From Nicotiana tabacum (taxonomy: Eukaryota; Streptophyta; Magnoliopsida; Solanales; Solanaceae): a stretch of DNA of 64,000 bases. The stretch is taken from contig NC_134082.1 of NCBI RefSeq assembly GCF_000715075.1, forward strand, positions 100,852,399-100,916,398, in the 5' to 3' direction. This document shows, one piece after another, positions 20,487-31,090 of the stretch. The position numbers and the translations under genes were made by a program. Each line of letters opens with the position of its first letter. Positions within the stretch are counted from its first letter, which is position 1. The notes under the pieces are model-generated. The model made no database searches, was not told the origin of the DNA, and saw nothing but the letters and a program-made list of their open reading frames with translations.

Positions 20487-22575
20487 ATGGACAACAAGTC
20501 TATTTTTGTTAGCAGAGATGTGGTTTTCAATGAAGGAGTCTTTCCTTTCCAACAACACATGGCTACTGAACAACCAGTTATTTTTCAGCGCTCTTCTAGG
20601 TTTCCTTCTTATGAAGAACTGAGACAACATGCTTCAGTTGAGCCTCTAATTCCTACAGTATCAACACCAGCTTCTCCTACTGCATCAGAAGTTCCTGCTA
20701 CATCAGAAATCCTTACTGCTCCTCCATTGTCTGCATCAAATTCTCCTCCTGTTCCAGAAATCCCTGTTGTATCAAAGGTGCATTCTTCCTCTCAACCTCC
20801 AGTACTTCTTTCAGAACCATTAAGAAAATCAGACAGAGTTAGTAAGGCTCCCATTTGGCTTCAAGATTATGTCCAACCAGATAAAGGAAAGAAGACTGCC
20901 AACACTTGTCTGTACCCTATCTCTTCTGTATTGAATTACAAAGCTCTTGCACCTAATTATCAAAGCCTTGTTGCTAAGCTATCTACTGATGTGGAACCAA
21001 GAACCTATTCTGAAGCTGCTAAGAACCCAAGATGGGTTGATGCTATGAAAGCAGAGATTCACGCATTGGAGGATAATCATACTTGGTCCATCATGCCTCT
21101 TCCTCATAGGAAGAAAGCCATTGGTTGCAAATGGGTGTACAAGATAAAGTATAAAGCTTCAGGTGATATTGAAAGGTTTAAAGCACGACTGGTTGCAAAA
21201 AGGTTACAATCAAAAGGAGGGAATTGACTATCAGGAGACTTTTCCTCCTGTAGTGAAAATGGTAACAGTAAGGGCAGTTATGTCTCTAGCAGCAGCTCAC
21301 AACTGGCAAATTTATCAGATGGACGTGTTTAATGCATTCCTGCAAGGTGATTTAACTGAGGAGGTTTATATGCAATTACCTCCTGGCTTCACACAGTCAT
21401 CCGGAGATCACCATGTTTGTAGGCTGCTCAAGTCTCTCTATAGACTTAAGCAAGCCTCTCGTCAATGGAACATCAAGTTAACTACTGCTTTGGTGTCTTC
21501 TGGTTTTATTCAAAGTCATCTAGATTACTCTTTACTCACTAAGAAGGTGCTGGACAAAATAGTTGTAGTTTTTATCTATGTAGATGATCTCTTGATCACA
21601 GGCAATGATTCTGATCTCATTCAGGAAACTAAGGACATTCTACAGCATAGTTTCAAAATTAAAGATCTTGGTGAGCTTAGATACTTCCTTGGGTTAGAAT
21701 TTGCTAGAAGTAAGGAGGGAATATTGATGCATCAACGAAAGTATGCTCTAGAACTCTTCTCTGATTTGGGGTTAACTGGATCTAAGCCTTTAGCTACTCC
21801 ATTGGAGCCTAATCTTAAGCTTACCTCAGTTGTTTTTGATCAACATATTGGAGAAAATGATGATCAATTGCTAGCTGACCCCAGTGTATATCAACGACTG
21901 ATTGGTCGACTACTTTATTTGACTATCAGCCGTCCTGATATTTCTTTTGCAGTACAAACTCTTAGCCAATTTATGCATGCTCCCAAAGTGTCTCACATGG
22001 AAGCTGCTAGCCGTGTGGTCAGATACATCAAGTCTGCTCCTGGCTTGGGTATTCTCTTTTTTGCTTCTAGTGCTGCCCAGCTGCATGCATTTTGTGATGC
22101 AGATTGGGCTTCCTGTCTCAACACTAGACGATCTATCACAGGATACCTTATCATGTATGGTGATTCTCTCATCTCCTGGAAGTCAAAGAAGCAGTCTACC
22201 ATTTCAAGGAGCTCTGCTGAAGCAGAGTACAGGAGTATGGCATCAACGGTCGCTGAGATCACTTGGCTCATTGGCTTATTCAAAAAGCTCAATGTTCAGC
22301 TTCATCTATCTGTGCCTCTTCACTGTGATAGCAAATCTGCTATCCAGATTGCTGCCAATCCTGTTTTTCATGAACGGACAAAGCACATTGACATCGACTG
22401 TCACTTCATTCGCGAGAAGATCCAACAAGGTTTGGTCAAGACTATGTACCTTGCCTCGACTGAACAGCCTGCTGATGTTATTACTAAGGGTCTTTCTCGT
22501 CTGCAGCATCATCACTTGCTTTCCAAGCTAGGAATGAAGAACATCTTCATTTCCCCTAGCTTGAGGGGGGGGGGG
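20487..22575 (+). pseudogene. Copia reverse transcriptase and RNase H
   Basis: A Ser/Pro-rich linker (20620-20830) leads to the RT (GCKWVYKIKYKASGDIERFK). A run of five A at 21197-21201 holds one extra base and shifts the frame by +1. The rest then reads on from 21215 without a stop: QMDVFNAFLQGDL, FIYVDDLLITGND (catalytic YVDD near 21576), KIKDLGELRYFLGLEF. RNase H follows with CDADWASC, SRSSAEAEYRSMA and ERTKHIDIDCHFIREK. The frame ends just inside the 3' LTR. Confidence 0.92.
22561..22575 (+). other. Polypurine tract of the copia element
   Basis: ttgag followed by G to a run of 11 G, directly before the 3' LTR TGTAGAAG. The G homopolymer is unusually long for a PPT. Confidence 0.9.
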
Positions 22576-22825
22576 TGTAGAAGATAGTGCCAGTACACAC
22601 GGTACTTAGTTAGTTGGGTCACTTAACTATAGTTAGTTGTTAACTTAACCATGGTTAGTCAATTGTATATAAATACTTGTATTACACATTGTAAATGTAA
22701 GAGAAAAAAATCATTTTCTTCTGCAACTCTATTACAGTTCTATCTCCTCTGCTTCTATTTTCTCTTCTGTTCTCTCGATCAATCTCACACACACATTGAA
22801 TTAGTGTTCATTACAGAATTCAACA
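22576..22825 (+). repeat. 3' LTR of the copia element
   Basis: 250 bp. Aligned with the 5' LTR I count seven substitutions, all transitions, and one CA-repeat indel. Followed by the target duplication CTAGC. Confidence 0.97.
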
Positions 22826-23520
22826 CTAGCATATCATGTCCAACAGTATATATGCTACTAGTTAACAAGTGAAATTTCCAAGATGAAACAAATAGGAGTA
22901 AAACTGCTCGGATTATTACAAGAAGACTTCTAAGTAAACTACCAAGAAATGTCACTAACTGAGAATCCAGGTTCACGAACCTTCAACAAATTTTAGCTTT
23001 TTGGCGTTTCACATACTGAAGAATAGGCTCTTTTACCTGTAGACCCCAAAAAAGGTAACAAGAAGAATGATCTTCTAGATTGCGAAGTGTAACCAAGTTC
23101 CTCTGGAGAAATTTGATGCATACGATGCTTGCTTTCCTGTTACGTACGCGTATACTGACTAGACTTGCACCTGCTACAGACAACTGTTTCAGACTCATTA
23201 TCTTTGTTTGTGCTTCCATATAGTTTTTCCATTCTCATTCCCAGCTATGAAACTCTCACGAGAAGCTACAGGCTGCATAATGTCATATGTAAGTTTTAAC
23301 GATCGAGTTTCCTGCAGTAACAAACTTTTCAGATTAGTTGCAGTTCACGAGATAACCAACCTCAGCTCTGCTTGAGGTTTGTTTTCATGGTTTCTTCTCT
23401 TTGAGACAGTTCGATCGCTCAAGAGAGCCATTCTGGTATGCATCAGACTTCTGTCTTGATCGTGTGAGATCTGATCCAATAGAGTGGAGAGCACCGCAGG
23501 TGGATAGATCTCTATGATTG

Positions 23521-24445
23521 TAATTTCACCGATGGTCACTCAACTATGTTTTAATTTTACTAAAGTCACTCAATTATTTTTTGTCGCTTAAAAGTCATTT
23601 TGGCTCAAACTCCTACCATAAATATGACATGACATAAAATTTAGTGAGAAAAATCCAAAAATAAATGTCACATAAGCTTAAATGGATCATACTCAATTTA
23701 AATCCATTTCTTCCTTAATGTGATTTGACCCATAACCCAAATGTTTTCAATAAAAAAATATTAAATTTCACATTAGTTTAAAATGATTATCGTATACTAC
23801 AAAATTCTTATCTTTTCTGTTACATAATGCCCATTTATAATTATTCTATACTAAAAAAATGCTTATCTTATTTGTATGCCTCATCCAAGTCGTTTTATAA
23901 CTCTATTGAAGTTAAAATAGTATTGTATCCAACTCATATAACATATTTATAATTTTCTAGTGAAATTAAAATAGTATTGTATTCATCTTACATAACATAT
24001 TAATGTATCATAAGCATACGAGAATAATAATAATTAGGCTAATAAGAGTCTATTTTCAAAATGAACATACACTTAAAACAACCTATTGCAATTGTTTAGA
24101 CAAAAGAAATATTGTACTTGTACGATAAAAATCCTACAAAAACATCACAGGACCTAATTTTATTAGGGGTGTTTTTTTTTCCCCTATTGAAACCCATTTG
24201 GGTTATAGGTCAAATCACCTTAAAGGAGAAATGGATCTAAAGTGGGTATAGTCTATTTAAGCTTATGTGACATTTATTTTTGGATTTTTCTCATTAAATT
24301 TTATGTCATGTCATATTTATGGCAAGAGTTTGAGCCAAAATGACTTTTAACTGACAATGAGAAAGTTTAGTTACTTTTAAGTGACAAAAAAAATTGAGTG
24401 ACTTTAATAAAATCGAAACATAGTTAAGTGATCGTCAGTGAAATT
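23521..24445. mobile_element. Foldback element with inverted arms of about 220 bp
   Basis: 23521-23742 and the reverse complement of 24205-24445 align over their whole length. Shared blocks include aatatgacatgacataaaat and aaaaataaatgtcacataag. The right arm has about 30 extra bases near 24345-24370. The arms start TAATTTCAC and continue into cactnaactatg. The roughly 460-bp centre is AT-rich without a frame. No clear target duplication was found. It sits in an ASY1 intron, with its left end about 10 bp from an exon. Confidence 0.8.
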
Positions 24446-26699
24446 AACCCGCACTAAAGCTGTCGTAGAGTTTGTGATAGTAGTCTTGACGACAGCCATA
24501 AATTGACTTGAGTAAACACTAGAGGAAGTTCTGAATTGTTGGATTACCTGATTTAGTTCATGTCCACATCCTGACCAATGACATAGTTAATAAATGAATT
24601 AAAACTACAACAGTGTAATATCTATTGAACCCATATAAACTCATGACTATTATCATGACATCTTTCTCTAGGACTTTCTTAACCTCAACCAGCTTTTTCT
24701 CAGTCAAGTCCGAGTGGATCACACACTTGCCTGCAATAACGGAAGCGATCCAACAAATGGTGTAACTGTTATTTATTTCTTTCTCCTCCGTGCAAAGCCA
24801 AAGATGCAGCTTGCCAGTGAGTACATAGCCTAGCCTCAAGAAAGCCTATCTTGTGTCATTTTATCTATTAGCTTCCTCACAGTAGTTTGATTTACTTCTC
24901 CTCCTAGTTCACTTTGAAGTTTTCTAATCATTACATAGTTCATTGGCAGATCATGATACAAAGCCTGAGACATGACAGTCCATTACGAACATGCATTCCA
25001 GGAATTAAGCATCTAAACTCAATACAGCTCATAACAGGATTTCAATTAGTGAAATAAGATACTGTTATATATATGCCCTCCTCTCATACTTTGAGAACTT
25101 TACTTAACTAAATGAGAATACTAAACCTTTCTCCTCATTCTATCGGATGTTATTTGGATATATGTTCTTTCCATATCCTTCAGGTAGGAGGAGGAAACCA
25201 ATACTCAGGGGATTTTCCATTGGTTAAGACAGGCAGACCACCAGATATCCCAGGAAGGAATCACTTAAATTCTTCTTATTTGATCTGATAATTTTGGGGA
25301 GTGACCGTTTGCAAAAGCATTAGAAACGCTAATCAGCGATTTGGGTGATGGTGGTGATCGCATGCATAAAGAGACAAACATTTATCTTGACTGAAGGTAT
25401 GCTAAACCTATGCTTGACAAACATTTATCTTGACGAAGCTAGGAAAGGACACAAAAATTGAGGGAAGGGCATACAGTAACATCATCATAATAAAGGAGCT
25501 TTATTAGTATCATACGCTGAAAAAAAAGGAAAGGAGGAAAAGGATTTGATATTATAAACCAGATAAAAATAAAAAATAAAAAATTGGAACACCAATGGTT
25601 AATGAATATTGAAGCCTGTCTTTAAAGAATAACATAAAGCTTTACCTCTTCTGGCATCTTATCCAAAGTTCTCATCAACTGAATATATGTACGGACCATT
25701 TTATGCGCAGAACTCCTGAAACAGTGCTATTTCTTATCTCAGTGGTTCTAGCTATCCAAAATCAACTAGCTTAAGACGAAACAGTGAACTAGAATTTCAT
25801 GACATCAATATAACTACCTCATCTGATTGGGTGTTATTTCAGTGGTTGAGTCACACTTGAATTTTCCCCGTGTTCATTCCAATTCGTTTCATATCCATTG
25901 ACACTTTCTTGGCTGTCAGAGTTTGAATAACAGAAAGAAACTGCAAGTAGAGAACTAGCACTATCAGTTATCCTCAGGCTTAGATTATAGTGTCACAAAT
26001 GATATAAAATTAACATCAAATGGATATTCTTTAGCTTTATCATTATTTCAAGCGATGCTATTCTGAGATGCTGAACTACTCAGCCTGTGATATAATTATA
26101 TCAGTGCAAACATATAACTATCTAATTACAGTCCAAATCCAACCGTCCTATCTTGTTGTCATACATGCTGTCACGACCCAAAATCCACAAGTCGTGATAG
26201 CACCTAACTCGACGGTCAGCCAATTAACAGTTAACACAATCCTAATAAAATAAATGTATCAGCAATAACATAACTGAATTTCCATATAAAATCCCAAGGA
26301 CTGGTAGTACAAGACATGAGCTACTAAGACTAGATTGTTGTAAAAACGAATATGAAATAAATACAACTTCTGTTTGAAAGGTACTTAAACAGAATCCATC
26401 TCTAGGACTACCCAGGGACAAGTGGTAGCCACATCCAGAAGGCACGAACATCCTCAGAGTCAGCTCCCGACATCACCAGCAGCTCCGCTCCAAAATCTGC
26501 ATGCAAGGTGCAAAAGTATAGCATGAGTACAACCGACCCCATGTACTCAATAAGTATCTTGACTAACCTCGGTGAAGTAGTGACGAGACTTTTTAGTTAA
26601 AAGATACTCACTGATATAACCTGTACTGTAAGGTTGTAACTAATAACCCAAAATTAATGTATTTTTTGAGCCTTTTATACCCTTTCTTTCTAGCCTATC

Positions 26700-26960
26700 C
26701 AAAACTCACATTACGGTCCAAAGAAAGACCTTCTGATCAGTCTTTAAAAAATGCCAAGTCAGACAAATGAAAAGTCTTACCGGCGAACATAACATTCTGT
26801 TCCACAGCAGAAAGGACTCTAATCTCCAACAGAAGGAGTCATACCAGCAACACTCCAAATCCCCAGCTGGAGAGATATAAAACGAGAGAGTCTTATTGGT
26901 GAAAACCTTCGCAAGCACCATAAGGCGATGAAAGCTGAGAAAAAGCAATAGAACAATACT
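26700..26960 (+). repeat. Segment matching the Tat 3' region, within the solo LTR
   Basis: gagtcttattggtgaaaacc at 26887 and gcaccataaggcga at about 26915 match the 61-bp unit at 10429-10489. The preceding agcaacactccaaatccccagctgg is also in the style of Tat 3' regions, but has no second copy in the window. Confidence 0.6.
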
Positions 26961-27749
26961 ACAATATAACAAAAAAGAGTACATGAAACGAATATGTGAA
27001 GCAATAACTGAGTACTAGCAATTTAACATTTCCAAATATCTCGACCAATCATTTACTTAGAGCGATAACCAACAAACCACGATAGTAACTCCTCAAGATG
27101 TCAAATCAAATGGCACGGCAACACCTTTCGTACATTTATCTCATCCTCACCAAATATACGGGTAACAATACCAACCAGGTGAAAGAAATGCTGATAACAG
27201 TAATGACACAGTAAGAAATACACAAGTAACAATGATGAACAAGGCAGTACATATAGACAACAGTAATAGACTAGGTAGGAGCATAAGAGTAATGACATCA
27301 ATTAGGAAAGAAGAACATAATTTCACCTAACTAGCATGGTAGAAGGCATAGATGTAGATATAACAAATAAGAGGAAAAAGCATGGTCTTTATAAGCTAAC
27401 ACATAGAGGCATGAACGACTAACATGGTAGAAGGCTTATACTAAAGTGCAACAAAATAGATACGACATAGATGTAGATATAACAGCAGGAAAGAAAGCAT
27501 GATATTTGCAAGTTAAATAAATAGAAGGCATGAACAACACCAACAACAATCGAGATAGAGGACAAAGACAAAACAACGACGACACGTCACGTAGATAACA
27601 TAGGTGCAACAGTAGTAACTCCAGGTAAAGGCATGAATGTACACACAAGGAAAACATATCACAACGTAATACATGTCCCTTGTCCTCGCCTGCACGGAAA
27701 TACCCTTCGTGCCATGAACTCATGATAATATAAAAGCATGGTAATATAA

Positions 27750-28010
27750 ATGAAATGGCACGACATCACCCTTCATGCTTTTACTCTCATCCTTACATGA
27801 TAATGCAAATGAGATCAGGATAATATAAATGAAATGGCACGGCATCGCACTTCGTGCTTTTACTCTCAAATGAAATAGCATGGCATCACCCTTTGTGTTT
27901 TTACTCTCAAATGAAATGGCACGACATCACCTTTCGTATTTTACACTCTCCCTCGCATGATAATATGTATACAATGACACGGCATCACCCTTCGTGCTTT
28001 ACACTCTTCC
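27750..28010 (+). repeat. Irregular tandem repeats inside the solo LTR
   Basis: Units of the form atgaaatggcacggcatcac followed by ccttcgtgcttttactctc start at 27750, 27829, 27870, 27911 and 27973. The spacing (79, 41, 41, 62) shows a basic unit of about 41 bp with insertions. A related single copy is at about 27105. Confidence 0.8.
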
Positions 28011-29118
28011 TTACCAAGCATATGTATATCAATGACAAACAAGGTAGGAAACATAAATAACGTCAAGGAGAGTATTTAAACGAATATTCCAAATGAACCC
28101 CAATCACAACTTTCAAGCCAACAATAGTTCAATAAACTCTCGACAACCTTATTATTCAAGTATTTCAACAAATCTCAAGAATGATCTACAACACGAGTAA
28201 AAAAATCTAATATCTCAAGAATATCGGCCATAGCAATGTATTAATGATTGAACATAATGATGACCAAATTAGACACATCAATGTTTCTCAAAATCCCGTC
28301 AAATTTTAATCAAGTTATAATAAACTAAATCTTGATTTCTAACATTTAATTCCATATTCTTAGTGATCTAGAAGTCAAGTAGGACATGAAGCAAGAATGG
28401 TCATGTAATTCTACAAGGTGCAATTTATAGTATAATTTACTCCCGAGCATGATTAACCCTGGCACATGCATGTATGCCCGTCACGTCATATATGTATCAC
28501 CCCCGCATGTAGCAAATAATGTCAAATAGTAGGAAAAATTCCCTTAACAAAGTTAGACAAGACACTTATCTCAATTCGGCCAACTAAATACTCAAATTAG
28601 CTTATTCCTTTACAAATTCACCTCCGCCCAACTCAATCTAGCCAAAAATGACTTAAATACATCATACAATGCAAGAGAAAACAATTTCAATTAATAAAGT
28701 TATGACCTTTAAACAATTTTCAAAAAGTCAACAAAAGTCAACCCCGGGCTTGCCCGGTCCAAACCTAAGTCCAAGTGTAGGTCTTGACTACCCATAGCCC
28801 CCACGAGTTTATATACGTATTTTGTTTCCAAATTCGAGTCCTATTCGACTTTCAAATCCCAAATTTTTATTTTTCAAAGCTTTGACAAAATCCCCAAATT
28901 TTTTCCTAGATTCTCATGAATTAGATGTTGAATCTTATGTATAATCACGAAATATAATTGAAAGTTGATTAAAATTGCTTACTCGATAGTTTGGTATGAA
29001 AATCCTTCCACAAGATCGCCTCTCATCGAGGTTAGGGTTCAAAATATAACAAAATGAATCAAAAACCCGAATTACACAGCTGAAAACAAGCTGAAGATGC
29101 CGCATTTGTGATCTAGGG

Positions 29119-29246
29119 TTCGTAATTGCGAACCCTCGCAAAAGTGAAGAAGCCTTCGCAATTGCGAACAAGAACAGGGCTGGAAAATGTCGCAATTGCG
29201 AACTGGACATCGCAATTGCGATAAAAAAAAGTTCGCAATTGCGAGT
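29119..29246. repeat. Cluster of TCGCAATTGCGA palindromes
   Basis: Four perfect 12-bp palindromes TCGCAATTGCGA at 29156-29167, 29190-29201, 29210-29221 and 29233-29244. There is a degenerate copy with cgtaattgcg at 29120. Each could form a hairpin in RNA or a dyad protein site. Confidence 0.9.
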
Positions 29247-30119
29247 ACACCAGAAACCAACAGTCTCTCCAACACGGAAATGAGCATAACTCTCTCATAC
29301 AAAGTCCGAATTCCACGATTCTTTTTGCTATGGCTCCGTAATTACGATACGGATCTAATGCTTCAAAAAAACTTAATTTTGAGCTCATTTGCATAATATG
29401 AAACTATTTATGCTTGAAGAAACGGTGCCGAAGCAAAAAAAAAAACAAGCGCAACACAACCTAAACCTATCTGAAACTCACCCAAGCTACTCGGGACCTC
29501 ATTCGGACATACCAACAAGTCTTGTAACCCAACACGGACCTACTTGAGGCCTCAAATCACGTCAAATAACATCGAAATTATGAAACACACCTCAAATCGA
29601 ATTTAATGAACTTATGAGACTTCTACAGCTTGCGCCGAATCATATCAAATTTACCCGGCATGACATCAAATTTTGCATGCAAGTCTCAAATCACATAACG
29701 GAGCTAATCCAACTTTCGGAATCGCATTCCGACCTTGATACCACCAAAGTTAACTCTCGGTCAAACTTCTCAACCTTCCAAAACTTCAATTTTCCAATTT
29801 TCGCCGACATGCTTCAATTTACCCTATGGACCTCCAAGTCCAAATCCGGACGCACGCCTAAGTCCAAAATCACCATACAAAGCTATTGGAATCACCAAAA
29901 CCCCAATCCGAGGTCAAAATGCTAAAAAGTCAAACTTGGTCAACTCTTCCAACTTAAAGCTTCAATTCTGAAGTTTATTCTTCCAAATCGATTCCAGGTA
30001 ACTTGAAAACCAAAACCAACGATTCACACACGTCATAATACATCATGAGAAGATACTCGTGCCCTTAAACTGTCGAGCAAAGTGCAAATGTTCAAAACGA
30101 CCAGTCGTGTCGTTACACA

Positions 30120-30775
30120 TGCATATTCCTCGGTCGTTAGTCCATCTATTTTTTGCACACGCAGAACAAGAGTATGTTAAGATACTTCTTCTGCAATGCA
30201 TCATAAACACCTCCAAATAACAAAGAAGTGTAAAGAACTGATAGGGCAGAATATAAAATCTAACACAAAGTATGATAGACTAGTCAAAGATCAACATGCC
30301 TTTTCCCAACCAATCAATCAGTCGACGTGATTCAGCATCCATGGGCATGAGTTTCTTAATTTTCATCTCTGCTTGTTATATAAGCATTAACGGAATTAAC
30401 GCAGATAACTGAAAGAGACTGATAGCATGATAAATTTAACTTGGCAGAAAGAGGTAACCTAAAGGTAGAACAGATTTATCACTAAAATCATCACCATCCA
30501 TGTGCCTGAGACTTCAATACAATATTTGAAAATTTTAGGTACTTTATCACCAAATTCACTAACAAAGAGATATAAAATAACAATCTAAAATAACCAAAGC
30601 TAAAGATGTAAATCAACTCTCTAAATAATCAGCGTTCCAATCAATCAATTTGCAATTGAACAGATTTAAGTTTCAAGTGAAATCCAGTGTATACAGTAGT
30701 GATCGATCTTAACGTGTTCAAAAATAGCGGATGAAAAGAAAAATGTGCAAAGGATGAAGTTAAACAGGGGATTTA
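30120..30775 (-). other. ASY1 intron region lacking one expected exon
   Basis: Between the exon ending at 30777 and the one starting at 30368 the minus strand shows no trace of the HORMA segment that normally follows DSLLL. Introns on either side have clear GT/AG ends except the 30300 exon, whose donor reads GC (gcatgt). Confidence 0.55.
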
Positions 30776-30950
30776 CCAGGAGTAGTGAGTCCTGCTCCAT
30801 AATTTCTGATTCCTTCACTTTCTGAGCCACAACCTGTGAATTCCGATAGAAAAATGAAAGTTACAATATGCATGTGAATTAAACAAATGAATCAAAGTGG
30901 AATGAATAGAAAAGTATTTCTCCGATGATATCTCTGCTAATACTCACCAT

Positions 30951-31090
30951 CGTTTTGCCAGATTTCTGTAGAGAGAGAAAGATTTGGAGAATTAGAGCTC
31001 CAGTTTTTCGGAAAGCTTTGCCGGAAATGAATGAAATTGGCGTGAGGGAAGTATAGTGCAGGGGAGGTGAGTTTAAGCGCAACGCGGACT
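30951..31090 (-). other. Probable 5' untranslated region of the ASY1 copy
   Basis: Pyrimidine-rich leader on the minus strand (ctttctctctctacag before aaatctggcaaaacgATG). The first coding exon carries only the ATG. The upstream limit is uncertain and no clear TATA box was seen. Confidence 0.4.

Larger units (their letters stand above)
17762..22825 (+). mobile_element. Structurally complete Ty1/copia element
   Basis: LTRs at 17762-18013 and 22576-22825 both start TG and end CA. The element is flanked by the 5-bp duplication CTAGC (17757-17761 and 22826-22830). A tRNA-iMet primer site follows the 5' LTR and an 11-G purine tract precedes the 3' LTR. Inside, one reading direction carries gag, protease, integrase, RT and RNase H in the copia order. 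It is broken by five in-frame TAG codons and one +1 frameshift. Total 5064 bp. The two LTRs differ at seven bases plus one 2-bp indel. Confidence 0.97.
26169..30117 (-). mobile_element. 3.95-kb solo LTR of a gypsy element
   Basis: Begins TGTCACGACCC and ends GTCGTTACA on the plus strand. It is flanked by CATGC on both sides (26164-26168 and 30118-30122). It has no primer site, purine tract or coding domain, so a solo LTR is the simplest reading. A large non-coding element is the alternative. The left end resembles that of the LTRs of element G (gacc, cgtgatagc, ggccagccaat-like words), so it is probably oriented minus. It interrupts the ASY1 copy. Confidence 0.8.
22983..30950 (-). pseudogene. 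ASY1: Decayed intron-containing copy of the meiotic HORMA gene ASY1
   Basis: ASY1 is the HORMA-domain protein of the plant meiotic chromosome axis, needed for synapsis and crossover formation. Exons seen, minus strand: ATG 30950-30948 with donor gtgagt; 30833-30777 (VVAQKVKESEIMEQDSLLL); 30368-30300 ([19 protein letters not shown]); 30210 to about 30118 (VYDALQKKYL); 25940-25818 (FCYSNSDSQE, TPNQMR); 25715-25646 (AHKMVRTYIQLMRTLDKMPE); 24964 to about 24839 ([31 protein letters not shown]); 24730 to about 24650 (VIHSDLTEKKLVEVKKVL); 23511-23361; 23272-23124; 23036-22983 (KEPILQYVKRQK, stop). The exon after DSLLL and those for the C-terminal HORMA part and acidic linker are absent. Frameshifts occur in at least four exons. 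The family assignment is from memory of plant ASY1. Confidence 0.88.

Noticed and set aside
21947..22531. 194-codon plus-strand frame overlapping the copia RNase H
   Set aside because: Shadow of the RT/RNase H frame, with no recognisable domain of its own.
29119..29246. CRISPR-like array (repeated 12-mers)
   Set aside because: The repeats are palindromes with uneven spacing of 8-22 bp, inside an LTR of a plant retrotransposon.
22983..30950. Functional ASY1 gene
   Set aside because: A HORMA exon is missing, middle exons are absent, and frameshifts and a stop are visible within recognisable exons.
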